The notes below the pieces were generated by a model, which saw only the letters and a list, made by a program, of their open reading frames with translations, had not been told where the DNA came from and searched no databases. Position numbers and translations under genes: made by a program. Source: Artocarpus heterophyllus (taxonomy: Eukaryota > Streptophyta > Magnoliopsida > Rosales > Moraceae). From it: a DNA stretch of 64,000 bases. Position 1 is the stretch's first letter; each line of letters starts with the position of its first letter. The DNA lies in the NCBI GenBank assembly GCA_025403435.1, contig JAJQZP010000045.1, positions 1,300,110-1,364,109 on the forward strand, written 5' to 3'. This document shows, one piece after another, positions 11,886 to 24,724 of this stretch.

Positions 11886-14800
11886 GAAAAGTTTATTCAC
11901 AAGCTCATTTACCCACAAGGACCATCTTAAATAGGATGAGGAAAAACTTAAAAAAATAGTGGGGAAAACTTGGTTTAAATGAGTTAAGATTGTATGCTGA
12001 GTTAAATTTTTAATTCTCTATTGAGTTATAAGACGGGGACAAGTTTGAAGATTCCTATCTCATTTTTTGTTTAGCTTTGTTGTTCATTTATTTATCTATT
12101 TTTAATTACATATATTATGTACAATATGATATTATTCATATAACTTCAAGTATAATGTATAATAACACGTACACTATAATCTTTTAAGTTTCAAACTTAG
12201 TTTTGAATTGGTGTATTAATTAATTTAATTATTAATTATCGATTTATTTAATTATGAAAATGATTAATCAGGGATAAGCGGAAATCCAAAACCAAGGATA
12301 TGGGGGTTCATAGGAGAGGGATATGAATAAAGATCGTTTTTCTTACAAAAAACTTGGCTAGAAGACCACTAGCTCCAAATTGGCCTCGTTACTATCCCTA
12401 GATAATAAGGTAACCCCAAACTAGTTACTTAGTTCGATTAAGGGGGTGTAGAGGTAATTACACATGAATTAGAAAATAAAACACCACATTAAAAAATTAT
12501 GCAACTCGGTCCTTCAACGTCATGTTAACTATTGGGGACACCAGTGTAATACATAGGGACATAATGTGCAACACTAGCACACAATGTGTGTAACATAAGT
12601 GAATTCGATTTAATAAAAGGGCTAATGTTTGTGCTTCACCGTCTGATTGTCAAATTAATTTTGTTTTATCATTTTGCAATTAAAAAAAAAAGCCTCTGTA
12701 TTTCGGTAGTTAAATGACTAATAACAATGTAACTTGTATAAAGAAAAAATGTAACACAAATACGCAAATTGTGTAACATCTCTTGGTTTTTCTGCCCAAT
12801 TTCCTGTAATCTAAGTCCCCATATAACACAAAGAACCGTTGAGGTTTCTTCTTGCTCTTTGAACTTTGTGTTCTTCTTTGGGACACAAAATGACGTTTCC
12901 TTTCACCATGAGAGAATGAAACTAGAAACGATGACTTATTTTTCTATATGTGTACTCTTTTCCTCAATTTATAATTTCAAAGTTCTTATATTTTTTTAGA
13001 TAAAAAGGAAGTATTGTGTCGGTCACTTTTAGATTGAAAATTTAGAGCTTGTTTGGAAAGCCAATTTAAACAAAAAATATTGTAATAATTTAAATTTTAT
13101 AAATAAAAACACAAAATTAGTTCAAACCTATTTTCGCAAATAGACTCTTAACCTACCCTTCCATCCATTACAACTATTCACTCTGAATTTTAACGGATGA
13201 AATAAATTAGTTCGACACTTCCAGAACACCATACTCATGACTAACCTTATACATACATATATATAAATATAATATATATATATATATATATATATTGAAA
13301 TAAAATCTTGAAATCAAAACAAAGGGTGACAAGATAAAGTGGGAGCTTTTAAAATATTGACATGATCAAACTTTTCTGAAAATTGCCTTTGGTCGGTCTC
13401 TTTCCTTGGTTTGTTGTTTCAAAGGACATGCCAAAAAGTAAACAGCCGCCTAAGAATAGGAAAGAGCAACGACCGAGGCTGCTGAACTCTAAGAATTGTG
13501 TGGCTGAACTCAAATCAGCTGGCTTAAAGTTCTCCATGCAACAATCAATATCATACATATTTACCTAATTCCTAATTAATAAAGTATTTTAAGAACAACG
13601 GTAATGGGGCATCTTCTCAGATTAAAAATCAAGCTGGCTAGGCAATGTAGGCATCCTTATCTTAAAAGTTGCTTAAACATTATGCCACTTAGGTGAAAAA
13701 TATTATGACACTTCCGTCAACAAAACGTCAACTTTTTTAATGATTTTAAACATGTACAGATAAATTTTACATTGCCATCGTCGTCTTATAATGTCTTTTA
13801 TAAATAAATCACGTGACCTACACACATTTAAAATCGTTAAAAAATTGATATTTCATTAACAAAACTACCAACTTTTGATAAGCTAGGAGGCCACGTTGGT
13901 GTCGTTTTAAATTGTGAGGGCCAAAATAAGACAGCACCTTTCCACAAGGTTAAATTTGAATTTAACCATTAAAATATGCATAGGAATATAGTGGCCGTGT
14001 AAAACCATCCAAACATCAGGTTGCGCCGTTGATCAAACGGCACTGACCAAGTGACCAAAAACTGTTTTTAAGTGGTCAGAGCCTTGAGAGCAACGCAGAG
14101 CAACAACCATTTCATGACTTTGTGTTGGATCTGGCCTGAAGTCTTATAAAAATGTTGACATCCCATTTGAAAAATTCCAAGTTCTGGTCGAATTAAATTG
14201 GTCGAAAGAGATGGAACGATGCCTTGAGTTTGGAATATTCAGAAAAACATCCTTAGTTTCAACTGTTTGGCGCATTTTTAGGTATTCCGTATCTCTTGCA
14301 ACCGATTGGTCCAAAATTTTAACAACCGTTTTTGTTGGATTTTCAAATGTTAAAATAATAATAATAATAATAATAGAAAAAGCTCCTACATTGGCTATTT
14401 ATGGACGGACAAAGATGTCTAGTCTGAAGAAAGACGATGTTATTTTTCATGTAACATGGTCACAACAGCCAAAATGCCTTTTTGTTCCTCCGTCTTTTTT
14501 TAGAAAATTGCATATGATTTTCTCCGAGCCTCTTCTTCCCTACCTCAATTGATAAAACTGAACCATGCAAATTTGTTACTCAGTTTAATTTATAAATTAA
14601 AAAAACCCAAAAAATCTAAATTTCCGTTATTCCCCGTTTGCTTCATCTTATACAGTCAAACATAGGACACACACAAAAACATGACTGAAGATTCCAGAGT
14701 TTGATTATATCTTTAGCAAACATAGATAAATGCAATCTGCAGATTGAAATTTAATAAAGCAAATGTAGTCCTTAATAATAATAAAAGAAACAGAACAAAA

Positions 14801-15584
14801 TTGGGAGCTAACATCTTCACGCTCTGTATTGTTATGTTTTTTTAAAGATTCTTTTTTTTTTTTTGGCTCCGGATTTCAGACTAAAACTAGTTGTCCTCCT
14901 TATCTCTTGTTTGTTTTTTATCTTTGATAAACACAGCAAGCCTGCAGATAAATGTTGTCGTTTATTTTGTTTTTGGTGAATTAATTATTTAGTTTTATAT
15001 TGAATGCAGTGAATTAGTTAAATACATGCTGCAGTCATGTCCATAAAGAGAACAGGTCACATATGGACTCCCCCTCTCCCACCCCCTCTCTCTCTCTCGG
15101 CCGAGGATATCATTTTATTTTATTTTTTTCAACAGACGATAACAGATTTCAAGAATTGTCATCGTCGTTGCTATTGTTCTTGTCTGTTCTTTTTGCAATC
15201 ATTTTATGGACATATTGTTCAAAATGATCCACCATAGATTGCCCCCTATTCTCTCTCATGTCCACAGTTAAAATTTAGTAGGTCAATGAAGGGCCAACTT
15301 ACGCTTAGTTTCGATTCGAAAATAAGTTAAAACTACTATAGTATATAAAAGTTTTACACTATGACAAACTACTGTAACAAATGAAAGCTTTTCATTGTAT
15401 CAAGTTGAAATTTAAAATTCTAACTTGCTTCTCAAGGAAAGCCTTAGAAGTATCTTCCTAATGATTTTTGTTTTTCCCAATTAAATGGCAGTCTTTAAGT
15501 TAAACATCAGTTTATTAGTGTTTTGTGGGTGTAAAGCTTACACAAAAGACGGCTTGCTACTAAAATGCAAGAGAGGGGTCCATT
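11886..15584. other. AT-rich intergenic DNA with simple repeats, no supported gene
   Basis: Contains an (AT)n tract at about 13271-13295 and an (AAT)n tract at about 14353-14375. Open frames up to 113 codons (14211-14552 plus) lack recognisable motifs, good start context and splice partners. I see no RNA gene. Confidence 0.55.
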
Positions 15585-16125
15585 CGGCCGTACATACTGA
15601 CCCATAAGGGGAAAATCGGCCCAGCCCGACTGAAAGGACAGGCTGAGCCAATTACCGGGAAAAGACCCGAAGCCCACATGAGCCTAAGGCTAAGCCGGGC
15701 CTGGTACAGCCCACATGTTTATAAAGACATTACAAGAAAGGATTAATAGCACGATTGCGCAATTACGTTTATTGAATTAAAATATGACTTTAATTTGTAA
15801 AAATTTTACAAACGTCTCATAATAATATCATTTAAATTATTTATATATAATTATATAATACAACATATAATATCATTAAAATAATTACTATATCATTAAA
15901 GATATTTTTAAGATATTTTAAATAGTATTAGATTTTAATTTCATAACAATAATTTAAACACACATTCTAATTTTTTCTAAAAGAAAATCTAAAAAATGTA
16001 CAACCAGAAAAGGCCGCCGGCACAGTTGCCTAAACCCTCGGCTTGATTCCTAAAGCGGGCCGTGCCAGGACCAGGCTACAAGAGACGGGCCAGGGTCAGC
16101 CCAACTCAACTCAAATTGACACCTT
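15585..16125. repeat. GC-rich-armed MITE-like element with AT-rich core
   Basis: Two GC-rich arms (about 15590-15715 and 16010-16125) flank an AT-rich centre. The left arm has GCCCAGCCCGAC and GCCGGGCCTGGTACAGCCC; the right arm has GCGGGCCGTGCCAGG and ends AAATTGACACCTTTTT. Plant repeats with GGTGTCAATT ends and GGGCCGGGCC arms are a familiar non-coding class. Terminal repeats are imperfect and no target duplication was found. Confidence 0.4.
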
Positions 16126-16657
16126 TTTAAGCGTAGAAATGCTTTCTTCCAAGTGAATTGTGAAGAAAAATTCACATCAAAAGTAAAAAATAATTAGTAA
16201 AGAAAAAAATATATATAATTTTAAAGCCGTCCAACCAGGAAAAGAGGCAACAGAACAACACAGTGCAAACCAGGTAGCGTTCTTCATTGCTACTATAGAA
16301 GAATAATGCAGCGGCAAAGATGTCAATGATGAAGAGAATAATACAAAACATCAACTTACTGATGAAAAAAGTGAGGAAAAAAAACTTTTAATTACAGTAT
16401 CCTTGAAGCTAACTTAGATTTGAGCTGACATTACTTTGTGTAAACCTAGCATTAAAACAGCAAGGGGTTTTTTTTTTTTTTTTTTCATCTTTTAACATCC
16501 ACCACATTCTCTAACCCTACTTCAAGCGATATACCAAACAGGGAACAATAAAGAAAATGCATCCCCTTGATAAAGGCAGATTAAACTCTTAGCACAAATT
16601 GGGATAATGAAGAATAAGTAAACTATACCTACATACAAGAGAGAGAAAAAGGCTGTA

Positions 16658-19600
16658 TCAGTGGGACGTCAAAGGCAGCTTCCAAAAGGTTTTGGTTGCG
16701 ACCAGAATTTTTTCCCTTCCATTCGATTCCGGTTCTTTCTGGTGTATGGTAGCTGTCCACCTCAAGGCACAAGCTATGCGAGCTACTTTGTCAATGACCT
16801 CGGGAGAATCTCTAACCAGAACTGTTCCTTCTGGGCGCAATATTCGATCCATCTCCACCATCAAGTCCACAAGGTTACACCTGTGTCAAATGAACAAGGT
16901 GCTTCAGAAACTCATCTAGCACTTGCCTAAAAGTTTTAGTGAGATTAACGTCTATCTTTCTTTAGCATTATAAAGAAACTGCCTTGCAAATTGTTGAAAT
17001 GCAGCTAGGGATAGAGATGGCATACTCAAGGCATCGATGTTTATTTTTTTGATAAGAAAAACTTATGTTGATAATCAATCAAGGTACAAGGAAAAGAAGG
17101 AATTGATGTTTAACTGAAGAATATAATGATGAACAGAAAACGATAAATTAAATGTTTACCAGTCTCTCGCACGGGCATCCATATATAACTAAGATTTAAA
17201 GTTAAAAAGTTCTAACTACCTGTTCTTTCCTGAACCTTGACGCTTTATGAGAGATTCAATGTCTGTTACATGGATGAAATCGTAAGTCCGAGGATATGTT
17301 GAAAACGGCTCACACCTGGGACCAGCAAACATGTGTAAGTAAAGAGCTACATAAGACTACCATAATTATAGTAAACTCCTTGCGAACAAAATTCCATGCA
17401 TCATGAATAAAGAGTGTATGATAAAAAAAAAATATATCATACAGGAAATAGATTAAAGCAATAATTAGAAGAGTAATAAAAAGTTTCACTTTTTCATATA
17501 GAAGCACTCTAGTCTTTAATACCAGAATGAGTCACTGTTTGACATGTGCTGTGTGCAACAGGATTATTATTATAGAAATGCACGTGGCAAAAAAATAAAG
17601 AACAAAAACGGATAGTGGTATATCGGAAGCACATTTATTGAGAAAAAAAAGGCAAAGCACAGCTTTAAAATCAAAAGACATTGCATGAAGTTTAAGCAGT
17701 AGCCTCAGCTATAGAATCATTTAATTTCAAAACACCTGATTATCAACTTTAATCAGGACCAAATGACACTTAACTGATGGAACCACCTACCCTTGCAAGT
17801 TAACTGATGCTGCGTTTTGAGAAAATTGTTGAAAAAAAGATACAAAAGTGACTAACCACAAACAACTTATGTATCATGTATTATATAACTAGTTGAGTTC
17901 AGAAGATGTATGTTAGTCATGTCAGAAAATTTTCAAATACAAAACAATATAAAGCAGAAAAGGATACTGTGAAATCTTACCAATCGTGGTAGACACCAAT
18001 AAGTCCTCTATCATAAATAGCAGAAAGAGTCGAGAGCTTGCGAGCAGGTACGACATTCATTACCCACACAGGGTCAGATATAAGAGCTGCTGCAAAACCT
18101 CCGAAAAATGCATTCATGTCCATGATGTTGCGTACGGCTGAAGTTCCTAGCTTCAAGTTTAAAGAGTTCTTATAGTAAGCAACTCTCCTTGCCCACCGCC
18201 TGGTGTCTGCCTCAAACACATCAATGCCATTTTTCATGACCAGGGCCCTCAAAGGAGCTTTTGTCAGTCTGGCTGGCCACTTTGAAATCCGTCCAACAGC
18301 AAATTCTCCTTTGACAGAAGACATCCTACTCACACATTTTTTTAACTTGAAATACCTGCAAATAATTATGTTCATTTATTTACGTCACCTCCCAAAAGGG
18401 GTTGGATAAAAGAAGAAAGTAAAAGCCAAGAACTAAGATTGCGTCATAGGAATAGTTACCATGCAGCACTTGGATCGTCTGATTCCTCACACAGTTGAAG
18501 CCCAAATTCATTCTGATTTGGAAGACATGAATCCACAGTGGGTTTCTTCCATACAGCTGTGTTCCCATCCACAGCAATAAGCTCATAACACAACGCTCTT
18601 GCCACAGCCTGGAGATCTGCCCATTCCTTGTCTTGATTAGCCCACTCCACAGGCGGCCCAGAGATTACCAGGTAACCTCCTGGGCGAAGTAACCGGTCTA
18701 CTTCCATGAGATAAGTTGCATCTGCAACACAAAATTTTCAAAGTGAGCTTGAGTGACAGAAATATATATATATAAACAATGCTAATTGATCCAAGGATTT
18801 GAACCTAGGATCTCCCCTTTATCCATCCAACCCTTACCAACTCAACTAGCACCAGTTCACTTGAGCAACATAATTGTTAGTTTTCAAATGAGAGAACAGG
18901 TAACAAAGAACTCACTGTAGGCAGTGAAAGGAATAAGACAACGAGAGCAATGAACCAAATCAAACGAGAATGCAGGAAATGGAAGTCTTCTAGTGCCGAG
19001 CATAGCAACAAATGCTGGGATTCCTCTTTCAAGTGCAAATTGTATCTGTGATTTGTGGGAATCTCTTGGAGCAAATGACATTGTTAAAATGCCTTCATTC
19101 AAAAGATACCCGCCAAAACTGGCAACCTATAAGAAAATTGTATTTTGTTAACATTTGAAAATAACAACTTTACAAAATTCTCATATTTGAAATAGCACGA
19201 AAACCCTTACCCCACAACCCATGTCAAGAGCAGTCCTTAAAGTGCCTCCACTAACAGGAATGTATGGTCCAAGTTTATCAATATATTGACCAGCTCCATC
19301 AGGGAACATGGTGCCACCACCAGGGAAAATGAAGTATGGACCTTCCAGTTTCATCCATCCTTGATGACCTTTCCTCTCCGCAATTTTATTGTGTGGCATA
19401 TTGCTGTGCCATATCTGCACAAAGGAAAACTTTACATCAACATAAATGGATAAATTTCTTTACAAGCTAATAGTTTATTTTAGTGATGCAAAGAGTCCTT
19501 TCTCCGATTGTCCTACAAAACATATTTTACCATTTATGATAATAAGGTTTGTTGAGGCATATTATGCAAAGAGTCCTTTCTCCGATAGTTACTTGTATCA

Positions 19601-21668
19601 GTGTTAGAAGCTGCAACACGTCATTTGTATTAGTCAGATTAAACAGTTAGTTACAATTCTATACAACACTCCGCACACCCACTGTACGATCAGATGTAAT
19701 GGAATTGATAATTTTCCAGAAACTATTTCCCAGATTTTCTCCCAAACTTTCTTTCACTTCACCTAGAAAATTCTCTTGTAATTACAGAATCATTACATGA
19801 TTAATGAGAAAGTAGCTTACGTAGGGGCAATGCCCAAACAACACAACCATACCACCCACGTCAATAGTAATTATACTTCTTGTAATCTCTCACATTCAAT
19901 GCAGGGTCCTCAAATCCCATGGTGTCAGTTTCCTATAGCTACGTTAGTTTTTGGGAAGTATGGCACAATATTCTAGCATATTACCAAAGTCCCAATCAAA
20001 GGTGTCAAGGCTCATTTCATATGAACCAAGTACCAACGGTCAATTACCCATCTGGGTTTAGCCCAAACGATGGGGATTGGGATGGGGTGAAAGGTCCCAG
20101 GTTCAACAGGGGAACTTTTCTAGCACCAAAAAAAGAAAAAAAGAAAGCACCAATGGTCAACTATTACGCATCAAGCTAATTTAAAATTTGGCTCTATAAA
20201 CTTTTCATGACGTAATGAGTTCCAACACCCTAACTTTTCATGATGTAAGGAGTGATCCCACCCTTTGCTTATAGATTTATTTGAAATATGAAGCAAAATT
20301 AGTAATAATGCTTCTTGTATTCTTGTGCTTAAGAACCCAACCAATCTCAATTCCTAAGTCACACCTAAAAGAACAAAAGAAAAAAAATTAAACCGAATCC
20401 ACCTCAACAAGACCTTACACACTTAAACGCTTGCATAGTTGTAATACACAGCTCAATATTAATCAAAAGAAATTTATTTTAAATTTCATCAAAACAAATC
20501 CATTCATTCACTATGAATACCTCGGCATAGATCCCAAAGAACCCAATCATGAACTCACATATTATCATGTAAGGAATCAAAAGCCCTATGAGGGTGAGCA
20601 AGTTACAAGATGAGGGATAAGCTTCATCGTCAAGCAGGGAGCAGCCCAAATCACCAACTAATGCACCTAAATGACGACACAGTGATAAAGGAGGTAGGGG
20701 TGCATCAATAGCCAATAGGTTTATCTAGAAACAGCCACATTTAGAAGAGGATGTAATAGCTCACTAATCGAGCAACTCTTGCACCGAAAATGAACAGGAC
20801 TAATCCATCTGCTAAAGCAATAGGATGTAAATGCGCTGGTAGGAGAGCGTATTTCCTACTACCCGAGGGCAACAACAAACGAGAAGAAAGACGAAATAAA
20901 CAGAGCACACAAAAATTTATAGCAATAAACTCTCGAATGTGAGGGCTACATCCACTTGCATCCGTGACAGGACATCATTGCAATCCGAAAATGACTAATG
21001 ATCCGTTTAGTTCATGCATTTGAACCAAAATTCAAACCTTTTTCTACTTTGTTTTCTTTCACAAAAATTTGAACTAACCAAACACTCACCAAGTACGAGA
21101 TCGGTCTGCACGCTAACTCTTGATAATTAGGGCGTTCTGAATAATTCAACATAACAAACAACGACCATGTTCATCCAATCCAAAAATGGAGGGGGAAAAA
21201 AGGACACCGACGACAAGGAGTTCGAAACAAGAAACTAACCTTGTGCAAGCTCTCTGGCCAGGGAACGGGAATCTTGTAGCCGTCGGGGGGAGGGATGAGG
21301 CAGAGCGGGGTCTCTTCCGGGAGAGGGCAGTGCCTCTCCCTATAGAAGTTCATCTCGCGGCTGAGCTGGCTGTTGCGGCGGGGATCCTCGCAAGGCATGT
21401 GGTCGACGGCGTCGGCCTGGCAGGCGTCGATCGGGTGGTGGTGGCGCCCCAACTCCACCACCGTCACAAGGCGGTGCCGCTGCTTCGGATCGGCGTTGGA
21501 TGACATCAGCAGCGTCTGCCTCCCCGACGCGGCCAGCGAGTCCCCCAATGGAGTGAACACGAAGAGGAAGAAAATTATCACGATTGCGAACAGAGCCGCC
21601 GTCACCAGGTCCAGCAGCCGCCACTGCCTCGCGCTCCGTTTCGACGGCGGGAGGTTCAGGTGGCCCAT
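16658..21668 (-). CDS. QUA3: QUASIMODO3-like probable pectin methyltransferase (DUF248), Golgi membrane protein
   Basis: Seven coding exons on the minus strand: 21240-21668, 19211-19414, 18916-19126, 18460-18721, 17981-18355, 17220-17315 and 16658-16880. They sum to 1800 bases (599 aa plus stop), and all introns are GT-AG with consistent phases. The ATG at 21668 ([11 protein letters not shown]) is preceded by an in-frame TGA, so this is the start. One membrane segment lies at about residues 18-40, giving a type II Golgi topology. The lumenal domain carries [20 protein letters not shown], the [14 protein letters not shown] block, the SAM-binding LDMGCG at 205-211, [42 protein letters not shown] and [12 protein letters not shown]. 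Family knowledge: Arabidopsis QUA3 (At4g00740) is a Golgi putative methyltransferase linked to homogalacturonan methylation in cell-wall formation. Length and motif order match that ortholog as I remember it. Substrate is inferred from the family. Confidence 0.93.
18775..18880 (-). mobile_element. tRNA-derived SINE fragment in a QUA3 intron
   Basis: Read on the minus strand there is a polymerase III A box (TAGTTGAGTTGG, 18837-18848). About 31 bases further on comes a perfect B box (GGTTCAAATCC, 18795-18805). The layout and wording resemble the Au family of plant SINEs. CTTGAG-containing flanks on both sides may be a decayed target duplication (10 of 13 bases). It lies between exons 3 and 4. 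Confidence 0.6.
20032..20163 (+). mobile_element. tRNA-derived SINE with target-site duplication in QUA3 intron 1
   Basis: The body (20047-20148) holds an A-box-like TTTAGCCCAAACGATGG, a B-box-like CCAGGTTCAACAGG and an A-rich tail (AAAAAAAGAAAAAAAG). It is flanked by ACCAACGGTCAATTA (20032-20046) and ACCAATGGTCAACTA (20149-20163), a 15-base duplication with two mismatches. Tail plus long duplication is the signature of LINE-mobilised SINE insertion. It sits in the sense-opposite orientation inside intron 1. Confidence 0.7.
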
Positions 21669-22024
21669 TTTCGGATATCGCCCGCTCACGAATCAGATTC
21701 GCATTCAAGTCGGTGGTAATGTACGGGATTTGGTGAGATCTTTTGGCCTAGAGATAGAAAGAGAAAGACATTGCTTTTTAGGGAGAGAGAGGTTGGAAAT
21801 GGAAATGGAAGATGAACTACAAATACGCGGTTTGTAGTGGAGTGTGTGACCACGCGGGGGAGGGACAGTGAAGAGGAGATGAGGATCTGTGTTTTTTCAT
21901 TTTCATTTTTTTTTCTCTTACTATTAATTAATAAAATAATGGGTGAATTTATTTAGTTAAATTGATTAATAAGTACGGAGATTAATAAATAATCGAAAGA
22001 GATGTGGTTATTAAAGGACTATTA
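21669..22024 (-). promoter_or_regulatory. QUA3 5' leader and proximal promoter
   Basis: The stretch upstream of the QUA3 ATG is CT-rich on the minus strand (TCTCTCTCCC and CTCTTCACTGTCCCTCCCCC), as plant leaders often are. It is followed by an AT-rich block with TTATTTTATTAATTAATAG around 21925-21950. A short upstream ORF (ATG at 21771, stop at 21748, MSFSFYL) lies in the probable leader. The transcription start is not determinable from sequence alone. The region is bounded by a Tourist-like MITE starting at 22025. Confidence 0.4.
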
Positions 22025-22913
22025 GGGTATGTTTAGCAAATGAATTAGATGTGCATTTAAGTTTTAATTTGAGTATGAAATAAAATTGAAATTTATGCTT
22101 GGAGAGATAGTAAAGGTAGTTTTTGATTTATTAATAAATCTAATAAAATTTTAATGTTAATGATTTTAAAAATATGCAATATGGATCTTGATTTATTCCT
22201 CTCTTTATTAAAAATACAGTGAAAAAAGAATCATCTCAATTGGATATCAAATGAAGAAATTATAATTTTTTTTCTTAAATATAAGAGAGATAATTTTAAT
22301 TTTTACTATAGTAAAGATATCTAAGTAGTATATGTTTAGTAATGAGAATCGAATGACATTATTTTTTAAGTCAAGTGGCATCATTCGCAATGGCAGACAA
22401 TTAATTTTGTTATAAAAATGCATTTAAAAATTTATTGGGCAACGAGAATTAATAATTAATTCCTATTTGAGCTTCCATCGCATTGTATTGTTGGTATAAA
22501 AAATGCATATAAAAATTTATTGGGCAACAAGAATCTCTGCATGCAATCAGGGAAAAAAGCACATAAAAGGACAAATGTAAGAGGTTACTGTAGCAATGAT
22601 ATTGAAGTCTCAACAAAAAACCGAAGGATGAACTTGAGTTTTTGGGTTGAGAGTAGTCAAATCAGGATTTAAAGGATTTGAATCCTAAAAACATCAAACA
22701 AAATAATTCGAATCGTGAGTGGAACCATGAGATAAACAGGCCCAAAGAGATTCAAAGTACTCGAATCAAAACTTGAGTCGAATAGTTTATGAGCCCGTTT
22801 GGTTTGAGTATTTGAATAAAGTATTTGAATGAAAATTTAAATTTTTATGAGAGAAAATACTATAGCAAAATGATTCGAACCGTGATTCGAACCACGAAAC
22901 AAACAGGCCCTAA
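22025..22913. mobile_element. Tourist-like MITE cluster upstream of QUA3
   Basis: A left end TTA-GGGTATGTTTAGCAAATG at 22022-22043 begins a copy that matches the MITE at 25052-25574 until about 22340 (shared GTGCATTTAAGTTTTAATTTGAGTATG-type text with mismatches). It then breaks up. A separate foldback of about 120 bases at 22793-22913 has ends AGCCCGTTTGGTTTGAG and CGAAACAAACAGGCCCT. Between them a block of about 40 bases ending TTTATTGGGCAAC occurs twice (about 22407-22450 and 22490-22533). Non-coding. Confidence 0.6.
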
Positions 22914-24724
22914 AAGTTTCAAAGAGGATAAGAATTTTAAAAACTTGAATTCTTGATATTCAAATAATTTAAATTTTAAAATAAACAAACACGTATTTAA
23001 ATTTAAATATATTAAATTTAAAAAATAAATAAAACAAACATACGCTTAACTTTTTTTTTCACTTGTTCCGTTATTCTTGTCGGATTTTTTTTTTTTTCTT
23101 GAAATGAGAGTGGGAGAGTTTGGAGGGTAATGGAGGAGAGCTGAGGCTGTGATGGTAATTGTTGTGAATGCTCGAGCTATTTTGGATGTGATGGACAGCT
23201 GTCTGAATCATGAGGTAGTGTTCTGTAGAAGTTAGAACTAATCCCACAAGAGGCTAGAATTTTTTGTCTTTGTTTTTTAATTTGCCCAAGGTAATGAATA
23301 TTTATTTGGTTGTTAATATTCTCTTTCTTTAAAACCTTGTCAGAGTTATTGCTTAAAAAAAATTCCAGACGGGGTCAGGGAGGGACCATGGTTTGACCTT
23401 GGCCGTGTAAAACGACACAAACGTTGCTTTCTTTGGGAAAAATAAATTAATAAATAAAATAATCATACGTTTTTTTTTAGCCGAACGTAAATAATCTTGT
23501 CTAGCACCGGTACGATCAAGACGTAGATGGATAGAGTTTGAGGGCAAATAAAATATTTAAAAAGTCTGATTAAAATTAAAATTTTTTAAATAAAAAATAT
23601 AATATATAAAAGTTTTATGTTGTAATTTATTTTTTTTAATCATCATAACATAACATGCAAAGCAAAGTTTTACAATGTAGCAAGCAATAATTTTGGTTAA
23701 AATTAATTTTACCAAACACAAAATTATGAAAAAGAAATGGGACCAAATCTGAAATCCAATACAATGGTCTCTGACTCTGGTTAGTGCTGGGATACCTAAC
23801 GTGAAGTGGGGAGGGCAAAATTTCATCTTACAAGCATAAGATGATGTGGAGCTATCAATTTGTAAGCAAAATAGCAATGCCATTCAAATATTCTTCACAA
23901 AATGAAAGACCCAATTTTTGTGGGACAACCCATCCAACCCTTAGGGTTGAATAGGATGAACTTACCTTTGTGTCCCAACAGAACTGTATATCATGACTCT
24001 GAGTTGAGTAAGACAAAGAAAGTGCTGATATTATTTTGTATGGTTTCTTCTTCTTCTTTTTTTCCTTCGCCTCTACAGTTGAGCAGGAAAAACTAGTTTA
24101 AAAATGGCAGTATTTTTAACTCATTCGTCTAAAATGCAATTCAGTTTGCACTTTTCCTTGCTTCGAATCAAAGCAATCCCTTGGCTACGGGGCAAATAAT
24201 TAATTGCCATGAATGGTGAAACAAAGCGCTTATCAATTTATTGGACTACGTGGATCGCCAAATTGCCAAATGCAAATGCGAAACGCTAAACATCGGAATA
24301 TTGATACACAGTAAGCCTGGAACTATTAACGGACAAAATTACAGAGCGTAAGACTCAACCACCATAGGCTCTCAATTTTAACAGCACTTTTCTATCCAAG
24401 CTCATAAATTAACTGATTCACCTAGTTTTCAATTCCAGATTGTAGCATAACAGTCACATAAAGCAAACAATATGAACAAGTAAAAGCAGTAAAAATAAAC
24501 AATGATGAGTAACTGCAATCAATGAAATAAACTGATTTCCAACCATTGGATATCAGTAATTCTTGCATTGATATTTATCCTGCATTCCTGAATGTGCAAA
24601 ATCCGTCGAAGAAGCAGTGGACTTCACAAATAGACCAAGCTAGTGAATATATCACTAATCACCCTTTTATATCAAAAAGATAACCTTGTACGTCATGCTA
24701 CATTGTTGCAGCTGAAACTTAAAT
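22914..24724. other. Intergenic DNA between QUA3 and CSN1, no supported gene
   Basis: AT-rich with poly-T runs near 23080. The last 600 bases before 24725 are the 3' flank of CSN1 and would hold its 3' untranslated region and polyadenylation site, which I cannot place. Open frames here (up to 108 codons) lack motifs. Confidence 0.55.

Noticed and set aside
12250..12440. Moderately complex block with GGATATGGGGGTTCATAGGA
   Set aside because: Not AT-monotonous, but no reading frame, repeat partner or known motif could be found in the window.
14211..14552. 113-codon open frame on the plus strand
   Set aside because: Contains a poly-Ile run from an (AAT)n microsatellite and no recognisable domain or splice support.
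21669..21689. Seven-codon N-terminal extension of QUA3
   Set aside because: It would need a GTG start; the base triplet at 21687-21689 is not ATG, a TGA precedes it in frame, and the family starts at MGHLNLP.
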